Assembly (NCBI GenBank): GCA_040285745.1 | Contig: JAUFOR010000008.1 | Location: 1,178,001 to 1,242,000 of the forward strand | From: Barthelona sp. PCE | Lineage: Eukaryota; Metamonada: BaSk clade | Direction: 5' to 3' | Length of the DNA stretch: 64,000 nt | Shown here: in pieces, positions 54,527 through 62,140 of the stretch | Position numbering within the stretch: position 1 is the first letter of the stretch | Layout of the letters: each line of letters opens with the position of its first letter | The notes under the pieces: model-generated | What the model was told of the DNA's origin: nothing | Database searches by the model: none | What the model saw: the letters and a program-made list of their open reading frames with translations, nothing else | Program-made: the position numbers and the translations under genes

Positions 54527-54934
54527 TTATGTTTTTACGCTCTCTCGCAGCTTGTCAAGGGCTTCCCTCATTGAATGACACAAAACTTCCAATGGACTTG
54601 GAGCTGGAGTTGCATCTAAAATGTCATCACTCCATCTGATGTGCCTCTTCTCTTTTTCAGTTGTTGTGGTTGGTTTAAGACAACTCCTTGGTGTATCTAA
54701 AGTGTTACCTGGGGTTTTTGTTATGAAATCCATGTCGAATGGTGTTGGTACAGGTGTTGTCATCATATTTTGTGATGCAGGGGTCATGAGACAGTCAATT
54801 GTGAGTGGACTTAAAGGGCTATTGAATGAGGAATCATTAGCATCCAATTCAAATATCTCAGGAAACTGTACAGATACATTTTTGACGCTTTTAGTATGCC
54901 CACAGAACTCGCATTCGTGTGTAAACGTTGTCAT
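54527..54934 (-). CDS. Small SP/TP-rich protein with Zn-ribbon-like N-terminus and PP1-docking-like motif
   Basis: This 135-aa protein opens with TFTHECEFCGH, a CxxC motif at C8-C11 that could be half of a zinc site. Nine SP/TP sites follow (S39, S42, T51, T60, T64, T74, T81, T109, S113). The segment CLKPTTTTEKEKRHIRWSDD at 85-104 includes RHIRW, a match to the RVxF-type motif by which regulatory proteins dock protein phosphatase 1. Such density of proline-directed sites suggests cell-cycle kinase control. No family was recognised. ATG 54934 is the first in frame, before which only a TTG-led stretch occurs. Confidence 0.6.
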   Translation of the reverse strand: MTTFTHECEFCGHTKSVKNVSVQFPEIFELDANDSSFNSPLSPLTIDCLMTPASQNMMTTPVPTPFDMDFITKTPGNTLDTPRSCLKPTTTTEKEKRHIRWSDDILDATPAPSPLEVLCHSMREALDKLRESVKT

Positions 54935-55468
54935 AAACAGGCCCAAATTGGTGAAACTTGATTGCAGTAAGAAAAGTGAAACAGAGCGTAGACTACACTA
55001 TGCACTTTCAACACCACTTTCAAGCATCTTGAAGCTTGTAGATATATCATTCTTTACTTTTTTAACAAAAACACAATTATGAATAAAATTTTTAAAATCG
55101 AAGACGCATCGTCGAGAGGAACATAGCTTTCCGCATTGTTAACTCAGCATAATGTTATTAATCACCTGCATCGATTAAGTTTAAAGGGTTTAAAAAAGAA
55201 AACCAAAGATATCGAGCTGGGTAAGCGTTCCTAACTGTATGATGCACTTATGGAGGGTTTCATTATATATTGAGATCATTTAGACCCTGCAAAGCAGTGA
55301 TTTGATGGAAGATGTAGAATTATGCAAATTTCTGTACCAATGCTGTTTTTTAGCTATTTTCAGACAGTTTGTGGCCTTTAAACGTGCGAAGGTGCTTATT
55401 CAGCAAACATTTCAACCATAGTATAACGATCAGCACATTCTCAATTTCTCTTCCTTTTCAAGAAACAC
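54935..55468. promoter_or_regulatory. Divergent intergenic region before the PSI-domain gene
   Basis: This 534-bp AT-rich stretch lies between two divergent genes. The downstream end reads TTCTCAATTTCTCTTCC before the PSI-domain gene. No RNA gene or repeat was identified. It is a candidate bidirectional promoter. Confidence 0.5.
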
Positions 55469-55798
55469 ATGCATTTTAAAACAATCTTTGTTATTTGCGC
55501 TGTGCTTATTGTCGCAACTGGGGCCAAAAAATCATGTTTAGATCTAGATACGTGCTCAGCCTGTGTTAATGATCCTGAATGCGGTTGGTGCGCTTTTTCA
55601 TCAGGAACAAACAGCCGTTGCCTCCATCTAAACGACATGGCGGACAGCACATGCGCAAACCAGGGTGGTGAATGGCTCGACGATCACTGTCGTATCTCAA
55701 AATCAGATTTCATGTTTTATTTGGTTGGATTTGGCCTCTCGCTCGTCCTCCTGCTTCTCACAATCCTTCTTTTCAGGTGTTTTGACTCTAGATCATGA
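55469..55798 (+). CDS. Mini type I membrane protein with PSI (plexin-like) domain
   Basis: This 109-aa protein has an N-terminal signal peptide (residues 1-18), then a cysteine-rich PSI-like domain with the CSACV...CGWC pattern at about 28-41 and further cysteines up to C72. A single membrane helix (about 80-103, FYLVGFGLSLVLLLLTILLF) and a very short RCFDSRS cytosolic tail complete it. PSI domains are small disulfide-stabilised units normally found in plexins, integrins and semaphorins. As a stand-alone module it may be a small receptor, adhesion or ligand component. The function is unknown. Confidence 0.8.
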   Translation: MHFKTIFVICAVLIVATGAKKSCLDLDTCSACVNDPECGWCAFSSGTNSRCLHLNDMADSTCANQGGEWLDDHCRISKSDFMFYLVGFGLSLVLLLLTILLFRCFDSRS

Positions 55799-55808
55799 TT
55801 AGTCTATT

Positions 55809-56273
55809 TCAACTACTTAAAGGAGTTAGTTCCTTTGTCATACGATAAGCTCCTTGCCCTGTGAGGTAATAGTCGTCAAACAATGTGACTTTGTGGAAAC
55901 CATATTTTTCGTATAGAGCTATTGCGGGTACGTTACAGATCTCAACCTCTAGTTCTATGCTATTCAGTTTCCGTCTAGTAAATGCCTGTATTACGTACTC
56001 AAGGATCTTGCTTCCCAACCCATGGCCTCTGTAATCTGGATCAACCGCTATCATACCAATATAACCAACTGAATTAAAATTAACCTTGCAGATAGCTCCT
56101 CCAACAAGCTTATCGCTATCTGTGTCGTACACGCCGACGCAGCAGTCCGCATACTGTTCTGTAAAAAACCTATATGTGTATAAAGTATACGGTTCACTCA
56201 AAAAACGTTCAGCAAAGTCTCTGAACTCGTTCACTTGCTCTATGGTTAATGGAGACACGTACTTAAATGCCAT
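55809..56273 (-). CDS. NAA30: N-terminal acetyltransferase NatC catalytic subunit NAA30 (MAK3)
   Basis: This 154-aa GNAT enzyme acetylates N-terminal methionine of ML/MI/MF-type proteins. The signature LSEPYTLYTYRFF at about 30-42 matches NAA30 (LSEPYSIYTYRYF). The GNAT acetyl-CoA loop RGHGLGSKIL lies near 80-90 and EVEICNVPAIALYEKYGF at about 105-122. YYLTGQGAYRM closes the fold. It is shorter than human NAA30 because the disordered N-terminal extension is absent, and is similar to yeast MAK3. It converges with the PSI gene with 10 bp between stops. Confidence 0.93.
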   Translation of the reverse strand: MAFKYVSPLTIEQVNEFRDFAERFLSEPYTLYTYRFFTEQYADCCVGVYDTDSDKLVGGAICKVNFNSVGYIGMIAVDPDYRGHGLGSKILEYVIQAFTRRKLNSIELEVEICNVPAIALYEKYGFHKVTLFDDYYLTGQGAYRMTKELTPLSS

Positions 56274-56323
56274 TACAAAACACTGCCCCAGAATAAGGTG
56301 TTAAAAAATTCAACAAAAAAAAG

Positions 56324-57352
56324 CTACATAACCTCCTTTACAATCTGGTAGAAGCGGGCTATAAGGGCTGATACTTGCATCACGTGGTTGCACCCTTGAA
56401 CAGCACGACGTTGCATCATGCCAGTCTCCCTCATAAACTTCAATCTTAAAACTTCTGGACATTCCTCCTCAGTCATATAATTCAGTACTTTAAAGGTTGT
56501 CTTGAGCATATCATGTGTACTGAAACCTTTGTCAATCAGCGTATGCATGAATGCCAGGGCATCAGGCAAGTTGTCAGACATAATGGCAGAAATTGCGTTT
56601 TTAATGATCATAGGCTGTGGTGTATCCGACACTTTCAACACATTCTCGCTGTTGATGACGCCAAAACCAACGTGGCATGCCTCTGCTGCATTCAATACTG
56701 TTCTCATATCACCTTCGCCAATAAACAACAAAGTTTCCAGCCCACTGTCGTCATACACGGCATTTTCTCTCGTTAGTACCTCCTCAAGGCGCTTTAAAAC
56801 CTCTGCGTTCTCCAGCCTTGTGAATCTAAGGATCGCACACCTTGATTGGATCGCTTCAATGATCTTTGATGATGTGTTGCATGCCAAAGCAAATCGTGTC
56901 GTATCGGCGTACAGCTCCATCGTCCGCCTCAGGGCCTGCTGAGCGGCGGCTGTCATGCTGTCTGCCTCGTCGAGAATGATGAGCTTGTGAACGTGCGAGG
57001 GAAGAGTGACCTTTTTTTGAGCATGATTCTTAATTCTGTTACGAACAACCTCAATACCACGATCATCTGAAGCGTTCAGCTCGAGGACAGCGTCCTTGTA
57101 TCGGTCACCACACAACTGGCGTGAAAGACACATAACACTTGTTGTCTTACCACAACCCGGTGGTCCTGCCAATATGAGATGAGGTACGTTACCTTCCTCT
57201 GCTATGACCCTCAATCGCTCGACAATGTCAATGTTTCCGACAACGTCATCAAGAACACGTGGCCTGTATTTGGTTACCCAAGGAATTGATCTCTTCTTTT
57301 TCTTCTTAGATGTCCTTCCGGAACGTTTCGCACCTGTCCCACTAGTTTCCAT
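56324..57352 (-). CDS. RFC2: Replication factor C small subunit, RFC2-like (yeast Rfc4)
   Basis: This clamp-loader ATPase subunit loads PCNA at primer-template junctions. The 342-aa protein has the AAA+ motifs Walker A GPPGCGKTTS at about 65-74, Walker B ILDEAD, ALRRTME and the SRC motif (AIQSRCAILRF). NASDDRGIEVVRN and INSENVLKVSDTPQP are particularly close to human RFC2 and yeast Rfc4. A basic ~25-residue N-terminal extension (SGRTSKKKKKRS) precedes the core. It ends with a C-terminal collar domain. Confidence 0.94.
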   Translation of the reverse strand: METSGTGAKRSGRTSKKKKKRSIPWVTKYRPRVLDDVVGNIDIVERLRVIAEEGNVPHLILAGPPGCGKTTSVMCLSRQLCGDRYKDAVLELNASDDRGIEVVRNRIKNHAQKKVTLPSHVHKLIILDEADSMTAAAQQALRRTMELYADTTRFALACNTSSKIIEAIQSRCAILRFTRLENAEVLKRLEEVLTRENAVYDDSGLETLLFIGEGDMRTVLNAAEACHVGFGVINSENVLKVSDTPQPMIIKNAISAIMSDNLPDALAFMHTLIDKGFSTHDMLKTTFKVLNYMTEEECPEVLRLKFMRETGMMQRRAVQGCNHVMQVSALIARFYQIVKEVM

Positions 57353-57699
57353 GCCCTGTACTGTTCAAAAAAACGTTCAAAATTAAAACAAAATGAGAAA
57401 GGAAAGAAACTATAAAGCTTAAGAAAGCTGTATGTGATGGTGTTTTATTGTGTGTATTCACCACAATTACCAGCTCTTGTTCTGTAAAGGTATGAAGCAA
57501 TAGAAAGAGAAACAATACATATTAAAGCACCTAATCAGTGTTTTATATCTAATGTTTGTTGACTAATGGTGTGAAAATGAGGGTTTGTGAGGGTTTCAAA
57601 CACAAATGTTCATAATACTCAACTTTCAGTTTGTACTTTGAATCTCACCCATTTCGCGTATTTTAGCTTATTTTTACACACACAAAGCAAGAATCGCAC
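57353..57699. promoter_or_regulatory. Divergent intergenic region between RFC2 and the TPR gene
   Basis: This 347-bp AT-rich stretch contains the TPR-side leader ATTTCGCGTATTTTAGC before ATG. No additional small gene was recognised. Confidence 0.5.
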
Positions 57700-58842
57700 A
57701 TGTCGAAGATCGTATTGAAGAAATCAGGGAGGGACGCGAGCTTTACTCTCACAAAAAATCGAAGAAGGCACGCTCATTTGAACTACAGCGCCCTCACACC
57801 CAGTGTTATCGAAGACAACCCGGTTCCTATGGATCTTATGCATCTTACGAGGCAGAATACAAAGAGAGTGCCACAAGTTCCTGAACATAAAGACAGTCCT
57901 GAAAAGCCAGCAAGAGCACGTGTACATCGGGGAAAGGTCCGAACAAAGAAAATCCCAGCAACCCCAACTGTTAGAAAAGAAAATAACTTTGATAAGGTTG
58001 TGGAAAGAACAATTGAATATCCATACGGCGAGCTTGTACCCGTCCACAAGGTTGGATTCGACGTGATTGATGTCAAAGGCCAATCAGAAGCTGTCCAACG
58101 TCAGCAGATACGACAGCTGATGATGATGGCAGACAGCTCACGTCGTTTACACAAGACTCAAGAGGAGACGTTATCAAGGTTCCAGGTTGGTATGTGTCTG
58201 CTCAGCCTGAAGGAATATCAGAAGTCACTGGAGGTCTTTGAGCAGCTCCTGTGGTGTGGCGAGACGCTCGAAGATAATGCTATTCAGGCACTAGCTCATA
58301 ATCTCATTGGGCACGTTTTGTACTACTTAAAGCAGTTCGATAAGGCTGCGATGGCGTTTGAATTACTTCGAGAATGCGGTATTGAAGAAGATAAGTTTGC
58401 TGCTCATGCTAACCTTGCGCTGACTTTTGTTAAGATGGAACAACCTCCTAGGGCACTTGCACATTTCAAACAGGCCCTGAGGTATGCCGTCAAGCTTGAC
58501 GACTCAGCAGCTGAGGCTTTTACTTGCCTTCATCTCGCTGAATTACTGGAAGACGATACTGAGGCTGCTAAAGCATGTTTACAGCGCTATTTGCAAATGT
58601 CAAACGATCCAGAGGACCAATCAGAGGCGTTCCTACAACTAGGACGTCTCACGCAACGCTCAGGAAACTGGGACGAAGCAAGCAAGTGTTACATGGAAGC
58701 TTTAGATCTTTGTGACTCAAAGACGCAATCCCGTCAGTCTAGAGTAGCTGCCAGCGGCATGGCCATCTGCTCTGTGAATGCAGATTGGGAATCATACATT
58801 AACGGTGTTCGAGAAGTGATTGAAAAAGACATGGCTAATTAA
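57700..58842 (+). CDS. TPR-repeat protein
   Basis: This 380-aa protein has a basic, disordered N-terminal region (about 1-110, rich in Arg/Lys and Pro). At least four tetratricopeptide repeats then run between residues about 150 and 345, visible as alternating A-L-x-x-L and G-x-Y patterns: LSRFQVGMCLLSLKEYQKSL, LAHNLIGHVLYYLKQFDKAA, AAHANLALTFVKMEQPPRAL, AFLQLGRLTQRSGNWDEA. TPR proteins act as protein scaffolds, and similar short ones are common in cilia and in assembly chaperones. No specific family is assigned. Confidence 0.8.
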   Translation: MSKIVLKKSGRDASFTLTKNRRRHAHLNYSALTPSVIEDNPVPMDLMHLTRQNTKRVPQVPEHKDSPEKPARARVHRGKVRTKKIPATPTVRKENNFDKVVERTIEYPYGELVPVHKVGFDVIDVKGQSEAVQRQQIRQLMMMADSSRRLHKTQEETLSRFQVGMCLLSLKEYQKSLEVFEQLLWCGETLEDNAIQALAHNLIGHVLYYLKQFDKAAMAFELLRECGIEEDKFAAHANLALTFVKMEQPPRALAHFKQALRYAVKLDDSAAEAFTCLHLAELLEDDTEAAKACLQRYLQMSNDPEDQSEAFLQLGRLTQRSGNWDEASKCYMEALDLCDSKTQSRQSRVAASGMAICSVNADWESYINGVREVIEKDMAN

Positions 58843-58854
58843 TTGTAAAATTTT

Positions 58855-59454
58855 TTACTTTCTTTTCCTTTGATGCGCAAGAATAGGTGAATATACAGTT
58901 AGCTGTGGGAGATCAAAGTACTGTCGAGGCGTCGTTTGAGATAGATTTGATGTGTATGTCTCATTGTACATAACGGTTCGTCGCGGACTGTTGTTTAAAA
59001 TTGGGCTTGTTGTTACAACGTGTGTAGAGAAGCGTGTATCCTGTACCGCAGAGCTTTTGTGAGCTTTGGGCTTCTCCTGTGATGATACAATTGTTGCTTC
59101 TGGGTTATCTTTACGCTTTCTCTTTTTCTTCGCAGAGTTTCTTGTTTTTGATATCAGAAGCGATTCTGCCTCATCCAGAGGTGCAACAGGCGTTTCTGAA
59201 TTTAATTCAGCAAGTAAAGATTTTGAGTGCTCCATTGTACTCGAAAAATTGGCTAATTCGCCCTGAATATTCTTGATCTTCTTCATGTGGCATTCTTTCT
59301 GCTTAGTGAGAAAGGCAATAGGTTGATTGAGAGCCTTACCGTACTTTGACTTGAGCATATACTGTTTCTCAAGATCGTTCTCAATTTCGTGAAGTTCACT
59401 GATGAGAACCTCAGCGTGTAGCCCCAAGTTGACAACAACACGCTCGTTGGTCAT
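58855..59454 (-). CDS. Unknown coiled-coil protein with basic, SP/TP-rich C-terminus
   Basis: This 199-aa protein has a coiled-coil N-terminal half (about 10-85, helical with heptad-like leucines: VNLGLHAEVLISELHEIENDLEK). A basic KKKRKRK cluster follows near 118, then a disordered tail with repeated TSP, NSP and TTP sites and tyrosines. The tail could be a target for proline-directed kinases. No family was recognised. ATG 59454 is the first in frame, and the 9-codon upstream stretch starts with TTG. It converges with the TPR gene (12 bp between stops). Confidence 0.65.
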   Translation of the reverse strand: MTNERVVVNLGLHAEVLISELHEIENDLEKQYMLKSKYGKALNQPIAFLTKQKECHMKKIKNIQGELANFSSTMEHSKSLLAELNSETPVAPLDEAESLLISKTRNSAKKKRKRKDNPEATIVSSQEKPKAHKSSAVQDTRFSTHVVTTSPILNNSPRRTVMYNETYTSNLSQTTPRQYFDLPQLTVYSPILAHQRKRK

Positions 59455-59646
59455 TGATAGAGATGATTTTTGAATTAACAAGTTCTCTTGAATGTATTTT
59501 TTCTAACTATATCTTTCTCACTGACTATTGATCCGACTTCACCACGGTTTCAGTCTAGAGAAAGTGCTTATTTGTAAATCATACTTTAAAAGACCAATAA
59601 CTCTTGTTCACAAGTAAAATATGGTCAAATAATAATACACATAAAT

Positions 59647-60672
59647 TTATTCGATACCATTTGATCGACATATGGACTGTTTGGCATCAAAAATTGCTCT
59701 CTCAACCCTTTTCACATTTGTCACTCTTGAATCATTACATAACCCAACAAGCCACAGTTCCAAAACATAGAACTGCTCATCGACGAACCACTTGATAATA
59801 TCAATGATTTCCTGCTTTTTCAACGGTGACAGCAAGACGTCGTCCGTGTTTGGCAACTGTAACCGATGTGACACGTCTCTCAACAGCGCTGCACGGTCCT
59901 CAGAGAGGGTATCAGGCAGAACAACCAACCAGTGAAGGGAAAAGAAAGAATGAAAATCACAACTGTTTGGTAATACTTCAGCATAACTGTCATTATCTCT
60001 CATTTCTTTCCTCGCATCCACCAACTCGACGACCAGGGCAGCCATCATCGCCGCTTCATCACTGGGCAAAGCTGAGTCATCACCCAAAATGATCGACAAT
60101 ATTTCATTAAAGACGGAGGGCGGTATATAATCAGTCACAGTACTTGCTGAGGTGTGCTGCTGGGTGTACTCCAGTATAGCGTGCTCAATGTCGCTGTTGT
60201 CTGGTATAAATTCAAGAACTGGAGCAACATTCTTACTCTTCCTCTCTTTTTTTGCTCTTACTGCCTCCTTTAACTGCCGTTTCCGCTCTGCTATGCGTAT
60301 GCTACGCTTTTTGCGAGCATTTTCTGTCCTCTTTTGCTCACTGCGCACACTTTTGCGTACTTTTGTCAAGTTGCGTGTTATATGCTTCAGAGATGATTGA
60401 GAGACACCTGTGCTCGATGTTAGTGACTTCACGCTCGTCACTAAATCATTTAATGCACCAAAATCGATATTTAGATCAACATCATCTTCTGCTGGCGGTT
60501 CTTCATCATTTTTAGCACATTCAACCACAACTGGTGCTGTTTTTCGAACATTTACCTTGCTTTTCGACGCATCAAGCGCTTCTCGAAGCTGAATGATGTA
60601 GGTCTCAAAGCACTCCACCTTTTGAGCAATCTCTAAACATGCATCTCCCACCATGCCCTCAATTTCATCCAT
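59647..60672 (-). CDS. Unknown 341-aa protein with basic helical centre
   Basis: The N-terminal segment is helical (MDEIEGMVGDACLEIAQKV), a short acidic linker follows, then a strongly basic helix (about 108-150, with RSEQKRTENARKKRSIRIAERK). A folded C-terminal half (VLEFIPDNSDIEHAILEY ... IIDIIKWFVDEQFYVLELWLVGL) completes it. No family was recognised. The start is ATG 60672. Confidence 0.65.
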   Translation of the reverse strand: MDEIEGMVGDACLEIAQKVECFETYIIQLREALDASKSKVNVRKTAPVVVECAKNDEEPPAEDDVDLNIDFGALNDLVTSVKSLTSSTGVSQSSLKHITRNLTKVRKSVRSEQKRTENARKKRSIRIAERKRQLKEAVRAKKERKSKNVAPVLEFIPDNSDIEHAILEYTQQHTSASTVTDYIPPSVFNEILSIILGDDSALPSDEAAMMAALVVELVDARKEMRDNDSYAEVLPNSCDFHSFFSLHWLVVLPDTLSEDRAALLRDVSHRLQLPNTDDVLLSPLKKQEIIDIIKWFVDEQFYVLELWLVGLCNDSRVTNVKRVERAIFDAKQSICRSNGIE

Positions 60673-60972
60673 AGCCCTGAATTGTAAAGTAATAGCTTGT
60701 TGAAAAAGGTGTGTTTTGCTTTAACAAACCATTACCCATATTACAATCAGTAACCGGCATTTTTGAGTTTTAATATAATTTAATCCCAGTTTAATGAGAA
60801 GAAAATTCGCTCAAAACAAAAAAACTACAGACAATAAACTGCCGGTCATGTTGTATAACATCACACATTGATCATCCATGTTAAGAGGGTGTTTTAGAAC
60901 TAATTGCTGTCAGATAAGCACTCGCAATAAGTATAAAGCTCAAAAATCTCTGTTTTCATTTTTTATCATCAC
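60673..60972. promoter_or_regulatory. Divergent intergenic region before TRAPPC13
   Basis: This 300-bp AT-rich stretch lies between two divergent genes. The downstream end contains CTCTGTTTTCATTTTTTATC before the TRAPPC13 ATG. Nothing else was recognised. Confidence 0.5.
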
Positions 60973-62130
60973 ATGGAAATGGAAGAGGTACCATTCAAGG
61001 CCTCGCTGTTTATTTTTCGCGGGGCATCCGTTTTAGAGAATCAGACATTGTTCTTTGATCAATTTAGTACGTTTGCCAACAAAGATATCGTCAAAGACAA
61101 CGCAGAGTTATTTTCAAAGTTCGAAACACCATCCACACACCAGTACTCACACGGAGCAACCATGGAATCTGTGGAAAAAACCCTTTATTTGGGTGAAACT
61201 GTACGTGTATTCTGCAGTATCAATTCCAAAGTGGCAATTCCCAGTGTGTCATATCGTCTAACCGTGCACCATGACACTGGCAACACAGAGCTGCTCTCTG
61301 AAAGCGGAGTCGATTTAGATCAGCGCATTGTTAACCGTCTTACATCTTTTGAAGTGAAAGATCCGAACAAAAAAGCCGTCCTCACGTCAGCACGGTTTGT
61401 CTTTGAAGTCATGTACATGAACGATACAGAGCTGAAGCGTGTATCTGTCTCAAAATCCATGACGATTAGTTTGTGTCTTAATCTCAAACTCTCTCTCACA
61501 GCTGTGGATTTCAGAGAGAACATGTACTTTCTTCGCGCACGCATCACAAACATAACACAGCACATGCTGCACTTGGATCGAGTTCAGGTGCGGCCGTCAG
61601 GTAAGAGATTCTCAATAACAAAGATACCGCATAAAGACATGTTGACACTCCCATCAAATGATTCAATCCAGCTTTTGTACCGGGTAACTGTCAATGACGG
61701 AATTGAAAACGTATTTGGAGAATGTGTTGGCAACCTCAGTGTTCGATGGAGAATTTCAAATGGTGCAGTCGGTACAATCTTTACGCATCCTTTCTCTCTG
61801 ACGCCAGCTGACACACCTGTCGCGATCAAGGCCGATCTTCCCACATGTACTTCGCTGCTTGAACCATTTGATGTTGAAATAGTTGTTAAAAACACGCTTT
61901 CTGTTAAAGTTAATGTTACAATGCGCTTTCCAAGTCTAGGTAAGCTGGTTGTCATTGGAGAAAGTATGCACACCGTATCAGTGGGTCCCGATGAAGAGAG
62001 TAGACTGCCAGTTACACTTCTCCCGACAGCACCAGGACTTATTGAAGTTGGTGGAATCCAAGTTCAATTCACTTCAATTCATCAAAACAAGCAGAGAAAC
62101 GCATCTCTGGGATCGATAATAGTAGAATAG
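60973..62130 (+). CDS. TRAPPC13: TRAPPC13 homologue (TRAPP complex subunit, DUF974)
   Basis: This is a component of the TRAPP tethering complexes that act as Rab exchange factors in ER-Golgi and autophagosome traffic. The 385-aa protein has the family layout. A beta-rich N-terminal domain starts with LYLGETVRVFCSINSK and holds the VSYRLTVHHDTG segment. A MYFLRARITNITQHMLHLDRVQVRPSG middle aligns with the EVFLEAQIQNITTSPMFMEK region of human TRAPPC13. C-terminal Ig-like strands (EPFDVEIVVKNTLSVKVNV, TLLPTAPGLIEVGGIQV) complete it. The length is close to human (417). It converges with the coiled-coil gene (10 bp between stops). Confidence 0.85.
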   Translation: MEMEEVPFKASLFIFRGASVLENQTLFFDQFSTFANKDIVKDNAELFSKFETPSTHQYSHGATMESVEKTLYLGETVRVFCSINSKVAIPSVSYRLTVHHDTGNTELLSESGVDLDQRIVNRLTSFEVKDPNKKAVLTSARFVFEVMYMNDTELKRVSVSKSMTISLCLNLKLSLTAVDFRENMYFLRARITNITQHMLHLDRVQVRPSGKRFSITKIPHKDMLTLPSNDSIQLLYRVTVNDGIENVFGECVGNLSVRWRISNGAVGTIFTHPFSLTPADTPVAIKADLPTCTSLLEPFDVEIVVKNTLSVKVNVTMRFPSLGKLVVIGESMHTVSVGPDEESRLPVTLLPTAPGLIEVGGIQVQFTSIHQNKQRNASLGSIIVE

Positions 62131-62140
62131 AAACACTTTA

